Origin: Paraspadella gotoi
Taxonomy: Eukaryota; Chaetognatha
NCBI GenBank assembly: GCA_051294375.1
Contig: CM119271.1
Location: 16,951,799-17,015,798, forward strand
Length of the DNA: 64,000 bases
Direction of reading: 5' to 3'
The position numbers and the translations under genes are program-made. The notes under the pieces are model-generated. The model did not search any database. It had not been told where the DNA came from and worked only from the letters and a program-made list of their open reading frames with translations. Of this stretch, positions 63,968 through 64,000 are shown piece after piece (within the stretch, counting starts at the first letter, position 1; each line of letters starts with the position of its first letter).

Positions 63968-64000
<33 letters not shown>
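63555..64000. repeat. Direct duplication, copy 2, cut by the window end
   Basis: Counterpart of 58470-59060. It contains (GTC)n at 63714-63751 and ends in another (GTC)n at 63968-64000. Confidence 0.8.

Overview
The window looks like an invertebrate metazoan genome, held in a gappy and incompletely polished long-read assembly. Genes are split by GT-AG introns. The mobile elements are an APE-type non-LTR retrotransposon and Penelope-like elements with a GIY-YIG endonuclease and hammerhead-ribozyme-like ends. Simple repeats are extreme: (CT)n/(GA)n, (GTC)n, (ATT)n, (AATG)n and (TTTA)n. Eleven N runs occur: 25 N each at 2184, 8425, 26140, 27464, 29077, 34309, 40136, 47400 and 58217; 198 N at 31570; 129 N at 57299. 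The sequence does not fix the phylum, and nothing in it looks bacterial.

Layout. Positions 1-6870 hold two head-to-tail, minus-strand copies of a broken non-LTR retrotransposon. Then come an AT-rich stretch, a telomere-like decamer array (7.74-8.17 kb) and a long pyrimidine tract. Positions 8640-16970 and 17329-25490 are an 8.2 kb tandem duplication. Each copy carries a seven-exon cytochrome P450 gene: the second reads as an intact protein of about 495 residues, the first is riddled with small indels. Positions 26-31 kb are tandem and gap-associated duplications of a non-coding repeat. Positions 31.4-33.8 kb form a large inverted repeat.

From 36.3 to 39.9 kb a plus-strand gene can be assembled by splice phase. 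It encodes a single-pass membrane protein with a long disordered tail and a C-terminal RING finger, so a candidate membrane-anchored ubiquitin ligase. A 0.72 kb Penelope-like mini-element sits in one of its introns. It has inverted ends, a GIY-YIG fragment, an AT-hook and a hammerhead core. Positions 41-48.8 kb are a mosaic of direct and inverted copies. At 49.35-51.32 kb a minus-strand gene encodes two immunoglobulin-like domains over three phase-matched exons. Positions 52.75-54.87 kb are a fold-back element with GC-palindromic arms. The remainder is repeats, more Penelope-type termini, a CACGTG cluster, a minisatellite and the start of another duplication.

The three best-supported genes (P450, membrane RING protein, Ig protein) have no evident functional link. 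A recurring theme is that (GA)n and (CT)n microsatellites lie directly against splice donors and acceptors. Many large duplications may be haplotype or assembly artefacts and should be tested as such.
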